Shown here one piece after another: positions 10,598 to 18,736 of a stretch of 64,000 bases of DNA (its first letter is position 1; every line of letters begins with the position of its first letter). Both the position numbers and the translations under genes were made by a program. This DNA comes from Chloroflexus sp. Y-396-1 (GTDB taxonomy: Bacteria; Chloroflexota; Chloroflexia; Chloroflexales; Chloroflexaceae): contig NZ_KI911784.1 of assembly GCF_000516515.1 (NCBI RefSeq), positions 1,768,881 to 1,832,880 on the forward strand, given 5' to 3'. The notes under the pieces were generated by a model. It made no database searches. It was given only the letters and a program-made list of their open reading frames with translations, and was not told the DNA's origin.

Positions 10598-11434
10598 ATG
10601 ATGTTAAGCCGATTTGTGCGGGCTTTTTTCGCCGATCTGGCAACAGCAACCGGTACAACCATTGTCATCTTATTCCTTGGATTAGCCTTATTCGGGCCAT
10701 GGATTGCGCCGTACAGTCCGACAGCGCAAAATGCCAGTGCAATCAGGTTGCCACCCTCAACGACGCATGTGCTCGGTACCGACCGGCTCGGTCGTGATTT
10801 GCTCAGCCGGATCATTTACGGCGCCCGAGATATTTTATTGCTCGCCGGTGGTGGGACGATACTGGCAGTGCTGTCAGGTACGCTCATTGGTGTGAGCGTG
10901 ACCTATCTGGGTGGCTGGCTTGAAGAGCTTGTGTTTCGGATTTTTGATGGCTTGCTCGCTCTTCCGGCACTGTTACTTGCCTTGCTCCTACTAGGCACTG
11001 TCGGCCCTTCACGTAGCGGGGTGCTTTTGGTAATTGTGGTTGTTTATACCCCCATCGTTGCCCGCGTGGTGCGCAGTGTCGTGTTGAGTCTCAAGCCGCG
11101 AGGTTTTATCGAAGCCGCCCGTATGCGCGGTGAGCGCCTTGGGTATATCCTCTGGCGTGAGCTATTGCCACTGGTAGCGCCAACACTGGCAGTTGAGGCA
11201 GCGCTTCGCTTTTCATACGCGATCTTCCTGGTTGCTTCGCTTGGCTTTCTCGGTGTTGGTGTACAACCGCCAAGCCCCGATTGGGGGTTGATGGTGCTTG
11301 AAGCGCGCAATGAGTTTGCCCTTGCTCCATGGTCACTCTACGCACCAGCAGCCGCCATTGCGTTGCTGGTGATTGGCGTCAATTTAATGGCCGAGGGTGT
11401 GAGGCGGGCAATACGCGAAGATGTCACAAGGTAG
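10598..11434 (+). CDS. ABC transporter permease, DppC-like
   Basis: Inner-membrane permease of 278 aa with about six membrane segments. It has an N-terminal helix followed by GPWIAPYSP and the family motif HVLGTDRLGRDLLSRIIYGAR, typical of DppC/OppC proteins. The EAA loop is around ARVVRSVVLSLKPRGFIEAARMRGE, where it contacts the ATPase. It ends 3 bases before the ATPase gene, so the two are translationally linked. It forms a heterodimeric channel with the DppB-like permease at the end of the operon. Confidence 0.93.
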   Translation: MMLSRFVRAFFADLATATGTTIVILFLGLALFGPWIAPYSPTAQNASAIRLPPSTTHVLGTDRLGRDLLSRIIYGARDILLLAGGGTILAVLSGTLIGVSVTYLGGWLEELVFRIFDGLLALPALLLALLLLGTVGPSRSGVLLVIVVVYTPIVARVVRSVVLSLKPRGFIEAARMRGERLGYILWRELLPLVAPTLAVEAALRFSYAIFLVASLGFLGVGVQPPSPDWGLMVLEARNEFALAPWSLYAPAAAIALLVIGVNLMAEGVRRAIREDVTR

Positions 11435-11436
11435 CA

Positions 11437-13458
11437 ATGACAACACCGGTATTAACAGTAAACAATCTAACAGTAGCTTACCGTGTTGGGCGACGGGAAT
11501 TAGCGGTTGTGCGCGAAGTGAGTCTGGCGGTTCATGAAGGTGAAATTCTAGGGATCGTCGGTGAAAGTGGCAGCGGGAAGAGCACGCTGGGTCTGGCGAT
11601 CTTGCAGGCACTGCCATCTGCCGGGCGTATTAGTGCAGGGCAGGTGTTCCTCGATGGGGTTGAACTGACTAGTTTATCTGGAAGCGCACGCCGTGCTCTG
11701 TGGGCAAATTCATTGCGCCTGGTGCCTCAAAATCCGCTGGCATCCCTGAATCCAACGATGCGAATCGGTGAGCAACTGATTGAAGCTATCGGTGGTGATC
11801 GCCCGACAGCAACAGCACAAGCGATAGACGTGCTGAAGCGTGTTCATATTATTGATCCCACACGTGTCATGCGCAGCTATCCGCACGAGTTGAGTGGCGG
11901 TATGCAGCAACGGGTCATGATCGCAATGGCCTTGCACGGCGCGCCACGTCTCCTCGTGCTCGACGAGCCAACAACCAGTCTTGATGTGACGACTGAAGCA
12001 GCAGTAATCGATTTGTTAGCCGAATTGATCGCCGAAAAGCAGCCAGCCACGATCTTCATTTCGCACAATCTCGGCCTGGTTGCCCGTCTTGCCGCTCGTA
12101 CTGCGGTAATGTATGCTGGAGAGTTAGTAGAAGTTGCACCAACGATGTCGCTATTTGCACAGCCGCGGCATCCTTACACGCAGGGATTACTGCGTAGTCT
12201 GCCACGACCGGGGTTGCGCTACAATCAGCACCCCCTACAACCGATAGATGGTACTATTCCGGCTCCCGGCACATTACCATCGGGTTGTGTCTTTGCGCCA
12301 CGTTGCACCCTCGCCGATGATCGCTGTCGGCGCGAACAACCACCACTGGTTGTTACCGCTACACACCACCTTAGCCGTTGTCACTACTGGCAACAGGTAC
12401 CGCAGAGCACCTCACTACCGTCAGTCGCGGCTCCATCGGCATCGTCAAACGACAACGGTGACGTATTTCTTACCGCCCATCAACTGACCAAAACAATTCC
12501 TCGGCGGCAATCGTTGTTCGATAAACTCCGTGGTCAACCAGCTCCGGTAGTGAAGGCACTAGCCGGCGTTGACCTAACGGTGCACCGCAACCGCATTTTG
12601 GGCGTCGTCGGTGAGAGTGGTAGTGGTAAAACAACTCTAGCCCGCTGTCTAATCGGCCTGAGCGAACCTTCCAGCGGTACGATCAAGCTGCTCGACATAC
12701 CGCTGGCACCCAATATTCAACGGCGCAGTCGCGAAGAGCTACGTCGTTTACAGATGGTCTTGCAGAACCCACAAGAGGCGTTGAATCCGGCGCTGACTGT
12801 CGGTGAAACCTTGCTGCGCCCCCTGATTCGATTGGGCAGAATGAATCGCCGCGAAGCTCGTCAACGAATACCCGAACTATTACGACTGGTAAAGCTTCCA
12901 CCAGACTACATAGATCGCCGACCAGCACAACTGAGTGGTGGCGAGAAACAACGGGTTGCGATCGCGCGAGCGCTGGCCACCATGCCCGATCTGCTTCTCC
13001 TCGACGAGGCTGTCTCGGCGCTTGACGTCTCGGTGCAGGCTGCCGTGCTTAATCTACTGGCAGAAGTGAAGGAACGTACCGGGATTTCCTATCTCTTTAT
13101 TACCCATGATCTGGCGGTAGTGAGCTATCTGGCCGATGAAGTTGTGGTAATGTACCGCGGCCAAATCGTCGAATCAGGGCCAGTGCAGGCTGTACTGGCT
13201 CCACCACTGCACCCTTACACAGAGGCATTATTGACGGCTACCAGCAGTCGGGGTGTCCGCCTACGTGAAGTGGAAGAACCGGACTCACTACCCGAAAACG
13301 GTTGTCCATTTTACAGACGCTGCCCACGCACACCCGGCGACATCTGTATCACCACACCACCACCGTGGCAGGAGGCGGGCAATGGTCATCGGATTCGCTG
13401 TCATATTCCATTAGAAGAGCTACACCTATTTCAGCATTCAATTCTTATTGAATTATGA
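11437..13458 (+). CDS. Fused double ABC ATPase (DppD-DppF type)
   Basis: One 673-aa protein with two complete ATPase domains that are usually separate DppD and DppF subunits. The first domain has GESGSGKST, LSGGMQQR and LLVLDEPTTSLD. It is followed by the peptide-transporter C-terminal extension with its cysteines (CVFAPRCTLADDRC, then CHYW). The second has GESGSGKTT, LSGGEKQRVAIARAL and LLLLDEAVSALD, and a second cysteine extension (CPFYRRCPRTPGDIC). Both sites look able to hydrolyse ATP. The start is the ATG just after the permease stop; a longer open frame from 11329 overlaps the permease and is rejected. The next permease overlaps by 4 bp. Confidence 0.93.
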   Translation: MTTPVLTVNNLTVAYRVGRRELAVVREVSLAVHEGEILGIVGESGSGKSTLGLAILQALPSAGRISAGQVFLDGVELTSLSGSARRALWANSLRLVPQNPLASLNPTMRIGEQLIEAIGGDRPTATAQAIDVLKRVHIIDPTRVMRSYPHELSGGMQQRVMIAMALHGAPRLLVLDEPTTSLDVTTEAAVIDLLAELIAEKQPATIFISHNLGLVARLAARTAVMYAGELVEVAPTMSLFAQPRHPYTQGLLRSLPRPGLRYNQHPLQPIDGTIPAPGTLPSGCVFAPRCTLADDRCRREQPPLVVTATHHLSRCHYWQQVPQSTSLPSVAAPSASSNDNGDVFLTAHQLTKTIPRRQSLFDKLRGQPAPVVKALAGVDLTVHRNRILGVVGESGSGKTTLARCLIGLSEPSSGTIKLLDIPLAPNIQRRSREELRRLQMVLQNPQEALNPALTVGETLLRPLIRLGRMNRREARQRIPELLRLVKLPPDYIDRRPAQLSGGEKQRVAIARALATMPDLLLLDEAVSALDVSVQAAVLNLLAEVKERTGISYLFITHDLAVVSYLADEVVVMYRGQIVESGPVQAVLAPPLHPYTEALLTATSSRGVRLREVEEPDSLPENGCPFYRRCPRTPGDICITTPPPWQEAGNGHRIRCHIPLEELHLFQHSILIEL

Positions 13459-14411
13459 TTCGATATTTGTTGCGTCGTCTGATCTTACTCGGCGGTACCA
13501 TTCTAATCAGCTCGCTGATCATCTTTCTGATTTGCCGTCTATTACCCGGCGATGTCGCCCGTGTTCTGCTTGGCCGCGAAGCAGGTGAAGCAGCACTGGC
13601 TGCCCTGCGTGCCGAACTGGGTCTTGATCGACCGTTACCGATACAATACCTCGACTGGCTGATTGGCTTTGTCAGTGGCGATTGGGGAATTGCCTACAGT
13701 ACCCGCCAACCGATACGACCAATGGTCTTAGAGCGCCTGGCCAATTCACTGCTTTTAGCCGGGGCAACGTTGATGTTATCACTCCCGTTAGGAATTGCAC
13801 TAGGGGTATGGGCGGGTTGGCGAGCAGGGAAACTCGACGACACCCTGATCAGTGTCTCAACCCTAGCCGTGACCGGTTTACCAGAATTTGTGACCGGATT
13901 ATTGCTTATCGATCTCTTCGCCTTCCGCCTGCGCTGGCTGCCGGCCAATTCCTCCATCCGCCCAGACACACCATTCTTCGCGATACTTCCCCAGTTACTG
14001 CTACCGGCAATTACGGCAACCCTCGTCTTACTAGCCTACATCGCCCGTCTGACCCGTGCCGGAGTAATCAGCGAACTAGAACAAGAATACACGCGCACAG
14101 CCCTGTTGAAGGGCTTGTCTCCACTGACGATGCTACGCCGCCATGTCCTGCGTAACGCCCTATTACCGACCATCACTGTGGTGGCAATCAGCCTCGGCTG
14201 GCTGATCAGTGGCCTGATTGTGGTTGAAAATGTGTACAACTATCCGGGAATTGGGCGTCTGTTAACCTTTGCCATTGATCGGCGTGATCTTCTCTTGTTA
14301 CAGGCAGTAGCAATGGTGACGGTCATCATTTTTGCGGTTGCCAATCTGCTGGCCGATCTGATGTACGCTCTCCTCGATCCACGAATCCGGCTGGGGGGCG
14401 AGGATCGATAG
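13455..14411 (+). CDS. ABC transporter permease, DppB-like
   Basis: A 318-aa membrane permease with six predicted helices. It starts with MIRYLLRRLILLGGTILISS, then ICRLLPGD, and has the DppB-type loop ELGLDRPLPIQYLDWL followed by GDWGIAYSTRQPI. The EAA loop is around LLKGLSPLTMLRRHVLRNALLPTI. The ATGA overlap with the ATPase gene shows translational coupling. The order binding protein, DppC, ATPase, DppB places the DppB-type subunit last; in most operons it directly follows the binding protein. Confidence 0.93.
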   Translation: MIRYLLRRLILLGGTILISSLIIFLICRLLPGDVARVLLGREAGEAALAALRAELGLDRPLPIQYLDWLIGFVSGDWGIAYSTRQPIRPMVLERLANSLLLAGATLMLSLPLGIALGVWAGWRAGKLDDTLISVSTLAVTGLPEFVTGLLLIDLFAFRLRWLPANSSIRPDTPFFAILPQLLLPAITATLVLLAYIARLTRAGVISELEQEYTRTALLKGLSPLTMLRRHVLRNALLPTITVVAISLGWLISGLIVVENVYNYPGIGRLLTFAIDRRDLLLLQAVAMVTVIIFAVANLLADLMYALLDPRIRLGGEDR

Positions 14412-14869
14412 ACGAATCACGTCATCCTTTCCAGCGTGATTACTCAGAATCACCGTTGGAGTGCAGTCCCTGGGTGCGCGGACCTCCGGCCCGCATCGTA
14501 CGGTATATAGCCGGAAACCATTGTTTAGCGTACAAACACACTATACCCCACTTACGGCCCCACCCCTGTCATCGGAGGTTGAACCCTCTCCTCGCATACC
14601 TCTACCGGTTGGAAAAACCGCTGAAAAGTCCCGAGCTAACAGAACACGCACCCTCATCAGTCTTGTAAACAGCACCCCGGTGGGGCTACACGCAGGAATT
14701 GCACCAATTTTCAATAAAATGCGTATCTTTTTGTGATCTCAAACGCTATCTTTAATAGGACACAACATCTGTGAGTCGCTGCTTGTGGGCAAGGGCAGCA
14801 CACACTCTACAGGTGAGAGATACTGACAAGAACAACACCGTTCACCTATGAAGTGTACCTGGAGAAACT
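14412..14869. other. Intergenic region after the ABC operon
   Basis: It holds a 7-bp stem-loop just after the operon (AATCACG at 14415-14421 with CGTGATT at 14435-14441), a GC-rich palindromic repeat (14472-14494) and a CCGCTGAAAAGTCC sequence near 14618 that resembles the AACGTTGAAAA repeats. No gene is seen. Confidence 0.5.
14472..14494. repeat. GC-rich palindromic repeat, copy 2
   Basis: GGTGCGCGGACCTCCGGCCC then GC. The inverted copies at 33184-33210 and 39010-39031 read almost the same on the other strand. Confidence 0.55.
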
Positions 14870-16387
14870 ATGCTCGCCAAAGTTCTAAGCTGTGCTGTCA
14901 TCGGTCTTGATGGCGTATTGGTCGCGGTTGAAGTTGACGTATCCGGTGGCTTACCCGCCTTCAGTGTTGTCGGTCTGGGTGATGCTGCCGTCCATGAAAG
15001 TCGTGATCGGGTGCGTTCGGCTATACGTAACAGCGGTATGACTTTTCCGATGCGTCGAATTACTGCTAATCTAGCGCCAGCCGATCTGCGTAAAGTCGGC
15101 CCGGCCTACGATCTCCCAATTGCGCTCGGCTTACTGCTAGCTACCGAGCAACTTGTAGGCGACGTGAGTGATGCCGTCTTCATCGGTGAATTGGGGTTAG
15201 ATGGGACACTGCGCCATACCGATGGCATTCTACCAATGGCAGCGGTCGCCCGCGCGCACGGCATTTCGACCATTTACCTACCAGCAGAAGATGCGGCGGA
15301 AGCCGCCCTGATAGAGGGCTTGCGCATCATACCGGTACGCTCGTTACGCGAGCTTATCACCCATTTGAGCGGCGAGCAGCCCTTGCAACCGTACCGGGGC
15401 ACAACCGGCTTCACCCCAACGATCCCAACCGGTACCGTTGACTTTGCCGACGTTCGCGGACAAGAACATGTCAAGCGTGCGTTAGAGATAGCAGCAGCCG
15501 GCGGACACAACATCTTGATGAGCGGTCCGCCGGGTTCTGGCAAGACTATGCTGGCCAGGGCACTTCACTCAATTCTACCGCCGCTCAGTTTCGCTGAAGC
15601 GCTGGAAGTAACCAAAATCTACAGTGTTGCCGGTCAACTCCCACGCGATACACCGCTCATCCGGGAACGACCCTTCTGCGCACCGCACCACACCGTCTCA
15701 ACGGCTGGCCTCGTCGGTGGTGGCAGTCGCGTGCGTCCAGGCATGATCTCTCTGGCCCATCGCGGCATCCTATTCCTCGACGAGATGCCAGAGTTCGGAA
15801 ATCGGCTCGAAGTCTTGCGGCAACCGCTCGAAGATCGGGTTGTAACCCTCAGCCGGGCGCACGGCAGCATCACCTATCCGGCGGCCTTTATGCTGGTTGC
15901 AGCACAAAACCCCTGCCCTTGCGGCTGGTATGGTGATCCCGAACGCACCTGCACCTGTTCACCGACGCTGGTCAGTCGCTACCAACGTCGGGTCAGCGGA
16001 CCTCTACTTGATCGGATCGACATTCATGTTGAGGCGCCGCGGGTCAAGTACGACAAACTCAGCAGTCTGGCTACTGGTGAACCATCAGCGACCGTTCGCG
16101 AACGGGTTATCGCTGCCCGCCACCGCCAGACCGAGCGCCTACGTGGTCATCCGCGTTGTCAAAGCAACGCCGATCTCGGCCCGGTCGAGATTCGGGCATT
16201 CTGTGCACTAGACAGTGCCGGTCAATCACTCCTCAAATCGGCGGTGCAGCGACTCAACCTCTCAGCGCGCAGCTATCATCGTATCCTCCGCCTGGCCCGC
16301 ACTATTGCCGATCTGACCGGTGTCGAACAGATTGCGGCAGTCCATGTTGCCGAGGCAATCCAGTATCGACCGCGGCAGGTCGAGTAG
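14870..16387 (+). CDS. comM: YifB/ComM family magnesium chelatase-like AAA+ ATPase
   Basis: A 505-aa AAA+ protein. In transforming bacteria ComM is a helicase-like factor that promotes branch migration during DNA uptake; its role outside competence is not settled. The N-terminal Lon-like fold (MLAKVLSCAVIGLDG, then VDVSGGLPAFSVVGLGDAAV) is followed by the ATPase with Walker A GPPGSGKTML, Walker B ILFLDEMPEF, and the zinc-like cysteine cluster NPCPCGWYGDPERTCTC. The C-terminal lid carries SARSYHRILRLARTIADL. GGAGAAACT precedes the ATG. It is a single gene, and the next gene is convergent. Confidence 0.95.
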   Translation: MLAKVLSCAVIGLDGVLVAVEVDVSGGLPAFSVVGLGDAAVHESRDRVRSAIRNSGMTFPMRRITANLAPADLRKVGPAYDLPIALGLLLATEQLVGDVSDAVFIGELGLDGTLRHTDGILPMAAVARAHGISTIYLPAEDAAEAALIEGLRIIPVRSLRELITHLSGEQPLQPYRGTTGFTPTIPTGTVDFADVRGQEHVKRALEIAAAGGHNILMSGPPGSGKTMLARALHSILPPLSFAEALEVTKIYSVAGQLPRDTPLIRERPFCAPHHTVSTAGLVGGGSRVRPGMISLAHRGILFLDEMPEFGNRLEVLRQPLEDRVVTLSRAHGSITYPAAFMLVAAQNPCPCGWYGDPERTCTCSPTLVSRYQRRVSGPLLDRIDIHVEAPRVKYDKLSSLATGEPSATVRERVIAARHRQTERLRGHPRCQSNADLGPVEIRAFCALDSAGQSLLKSAVQRLNLSARSYHRILRLARTIADLTGVEQIAAVHVAEAIQYRPRQVE

Positions 16388-16430
16388 GGAGGGGGGGATG
16401 AGCGATGGGTAAGCTGGTACAGCAAGTAGA

Positions 16431-16967
16431 CTACTCTTCAACTACAGCACTGGCGAACAAAATACCAACAAGGGGCCAGTCTTCATAACCAGGTCCACGA
16501 ACAAACTGGTTGCGATCAAACGATGTACCAGTCAAATCACCCAACATGATAGCTACTCTGTCACCGACAAATGTATCAACCAACGGTGCGTTAAAGGTTC
16601 CGTCTGAGCCGATAGTCGTCGTAGCAATGTCAATTGCACCGCGGGTAATGTTCACAATCCGGATTGGTACTCCAGCAGGACCGCTACCGGTAATTCGACC
16701 ACTCGACAACCGAACAGGCTGGTCAATAGTGAATCTTGGACCTTCAGGCAGATCGCGGTATGATGGTAGCGGGTATGGATCATTTGAATTAGCAGTGGGT
16801 GGAGGTGGTAACGGATAAGCGCCTGGATAGGCCAGCACTGTTGGAATAGACATAGCAGTGGGGGTACTCACTGCATCGGGATTCGATGATGCACAGGCAG
16901 TTAAGATCAGCATGACCATAATCAATAGGGACCGCCAAAGCAAGTACGTATAGCGCACGGATTTCAA
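16431..16967 (-). CDS. Small secreted lipoprotein of unknown function
   Basis: About 178 aa, with a hydrophobic signal (LLWRSLLIMVMLILTAC) and a lipobox ending LTAC. A Pro/Thr/Tyr-rich linker (YPGAYPLPPPP) follows, then a beta-rich domain with RLSSGRITGSGPAGVPIRIVN, SDGTFNAPL and VGDRVAIMLGD. This looks like a small carboxypeptidase-regulatory or Ig-like sandwich. A perfect GGAGGTAAC lies inside the first codons of the longer ATG frame (start 16979). It is spaced correctly for the in-frame TTG at 16967, which I choose. It lies downstream of the secreted repeat protein with a 12-bp stem-loop between. Confidence 0.7.
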   Translation of the reverse strand: MKSVRYTYLLWRSLLIMVMLILTACASSNPDAVSTPTAMSIPTVLAYPGAYPLPPPPTANSNDPYPLPSYRDLPEGPRFTIDQPVRLSSGRITGSGPAGVPIRIVNITRGAIDIATTTIGSDGTFNAPLVDTFVGDRVAIMLGDLTGTSFDRNQFVRGPGYEDWPLVGILFASAVVEE

Positions 16968-17023
16968 AGTTACCTCCATGGTTATAAGGTTACAAAGCAA
17001 TAGAAATTTCTCGTAAATTATAG

Positions 17024-17060
17024 TAACCAAGCGATAAGAAAACATCTCATCGCTTGGTTA
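17024..17060 (-). terminator. 12-bp stem-loop between the two surface-protein genes
   Basis: TAACCAAGCGAT pairs perfectly with ATCGCTTGGTTA around a 13-base loop. It lies 35 bases after the stop of the secreted repeat protein on the same strand. The following CTATAATTT is only mildly T-rich, so it may be a weak terminator or an mRNA 3'-end stabiliser. Confidence 0.5.
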
Positions 17061-17094
17061 GTCTCGATGATAATACCGATTAGCTGTCTTTTAC

Positions 17095-18603
17095 CTAAGT
17101 GTTCGGTAAATTAAACGCTTCATAATTCTTTGTATTCAAATTAGGTTGTACGGTACCAAACTGTGCAGTTTCCTGGGCAATACCCACGATCTTTCCTCCT
17201 GACGGAACAGTAACGGTGACTGCACAATTCTGACCGAAAGGAACACTGCCCATAAGCGGTGCGCCAGCAAAACCACTAAAGTTGAAGCTAGAGCCTGGTG
17301 TAATTGGATTGGTAGTGACAGTTACGGGTGAACTGGTACCACACTTAAAGGTAGCGGTCATCGCAACACTGCTCGTTCCAACATTCTGTACCACTAAGGC
17401 TGAAGTAACACCCGCTACATTGCGCTTGAACAATGGTGCTGCTATCCGATTGGTTGCCGAATCCTCTCCGAAGCAAGTATAGGCTGTCGCCCGCACTGGC
17501 GTACCACTAAAGTTTGACTCGTTAACTACCCCAACGAGAATATTATCGGTCGAACCCACCAGCTCAACAGTGGCAGCCGCCAGATTACCATCTGGCATGC
17601 CTCCCATTGTACCTGGATTAAAGCGTGAGAAAACAACCGAACCATTAGCCGGAATAGTAACTCCATTTTGGGTATAAGTAGAGCCCGCATTCGCCCCCTG
17701 ATATACCTGGTAGGTCACATTAACAGTGACGTTTGCATTGGAGGTATTTGCAATTGTCATCCCAGTGGTCCGACCAACAAACTCACTTTTAATCACAGGG
17801 CAATAAATCTTATTGTCTGCTTCTGTATTAGCAAACATTGAAGCTGCCAATACTAGTTGTGCAGGCGACTGAGCGGTCTGAAACTCAATGTACGCACCTA
17901 CAATGCTGCCTGACGAAGAGGTGATCGACAATGCACCAAAGCAGGGTGAAGTGTTGGCATTGCTGCCACATCCTGTACTAGCCATCGGTGGTGTAAAATC
18001 GTTTGGAACCAGGAACACTGAACGGTTAGCCGAAATAGTTAGTGCTTTCGTATGAACACTGCCATTGTTTGCACGAATTGTTGCAGTGATGTTTGCGTCG
18101 CTACCGGCAGCTTGAATAGAGAACACCGTCGTGCGGTTAAAGAAGTTATTCTTGACCACAGGATAGAATAATGATGTCCCAGCTTGTGAAGCACCACGGA
18201 AAAACTCTGCTGCATTGCCACCACTGACACCTAGACCGGGAAATGCACTGAGCTGATTATTCTGAATTGAGCCAATGGCAACTACAGGTTGATCTGAGGA
18301 AATAACCGCTGATCCACTTCCTGACGCGAGAGGGGGAGATACGTCAACTGTTCCAGAAGCGTTATTACCACCAGCAACGAACACTTTCGATGCACCGACA
18401 TCGAGGGTAAAACTTGCAGTAGAAGCACTACCGGTACCTTGAGGATAGACTGCCAGATTGACATTGGCTGTTGCACCACCAACATTTTGAATAGTAGCTG
18501 TGGAATACCAGCCGGTGCCTGGCAGAGCCTGGGCGTAGACAACCGAAGACACACTTAAAACGATAGCCATTGAGAGTAGACAGAGAAGTAACCTTCGCCG
18601 CAT
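17095..18603 (-). CDS. Secreted surface protein with four tandem beta-sandwich-like repeats
   Basis: A 502-aa exported protein with signal peptide RRRLLLCLLSMAIVLSVSS ending VYAQA. The mature part is rich in Ser, Thr, Asn, Gly and Val and almost free of charge. It consists of about four repeats of 100-130 residues. Each opens with a P-V-hydrophobic-K-N/S-x-F-x-R/V-T-T/S pattern (YPVVKNNFFNRTTVFSIQ; CPVIKSEFVGRTTGMTIANT; APLFKRNVAGVTSALVVQNVG) and ends with an NGSVVFSRF-like strand; the first repeat begins TGWYSTATIQNVGG. I know no named family. GGAGG lies 7-8 bases before the chosen ATG, and a longer frame from 18687 lacks a site. It follows the glycan operon and may be its target. Confidence 0.8.
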   Translation of the reverse strand: MRRRLLLCLLSMAIVLSVSSVVYAQALPGTGWYSTATIQNVGGATANVNLAVYPQGTGSASTASFTLDVGASKVFVAGGNNASGTVDVSPPLASGSGSAVISSDQPVVAIGSIQNNQLSAFPGLGVSGGNAAEFFRGASQAGTSLFYPVVKNNFFNRTTVFSIQAAGSDANITATIRANNGSVHTKALTISANRSVFLVPNDFTPPMASTGCGSNANTSPCFGALSITSSSGSIVGAYIEFQTAQSPAQLVLAASMFANTEADNKIYCPVIKSEFVGRTTGMTIANTSNANVTVNVTYQVYQGANAGSTYTQNGVTIPANGSVVFSRFNPGTMGGMPDGNLAAATVELVGSTDNILVGVVNESNFSGTPVRATAYTCFGEDSATNRIAAPLFKRNVAGVTSALVVQNVGTSSVAMTATFKCGTSSPVTVTTNPITPGSSFNFSGFAGAPLMGSVPFGQNCAVTVTVPSGGKIVGIAQETAQFGTVQPNLNTKNYEAFNLPNT

Positions 18604-18736
18604 ACCAAAACCTCCTTCTAATCTAATCAGATGACGATGACGATCCTTCGCGTTATTCGCGTTACAACAATATGATGACTCCTTCACAACAACAATAACT
18701 CGAAAGTATTAGTTGCTCCACACACATGGGCTACTC

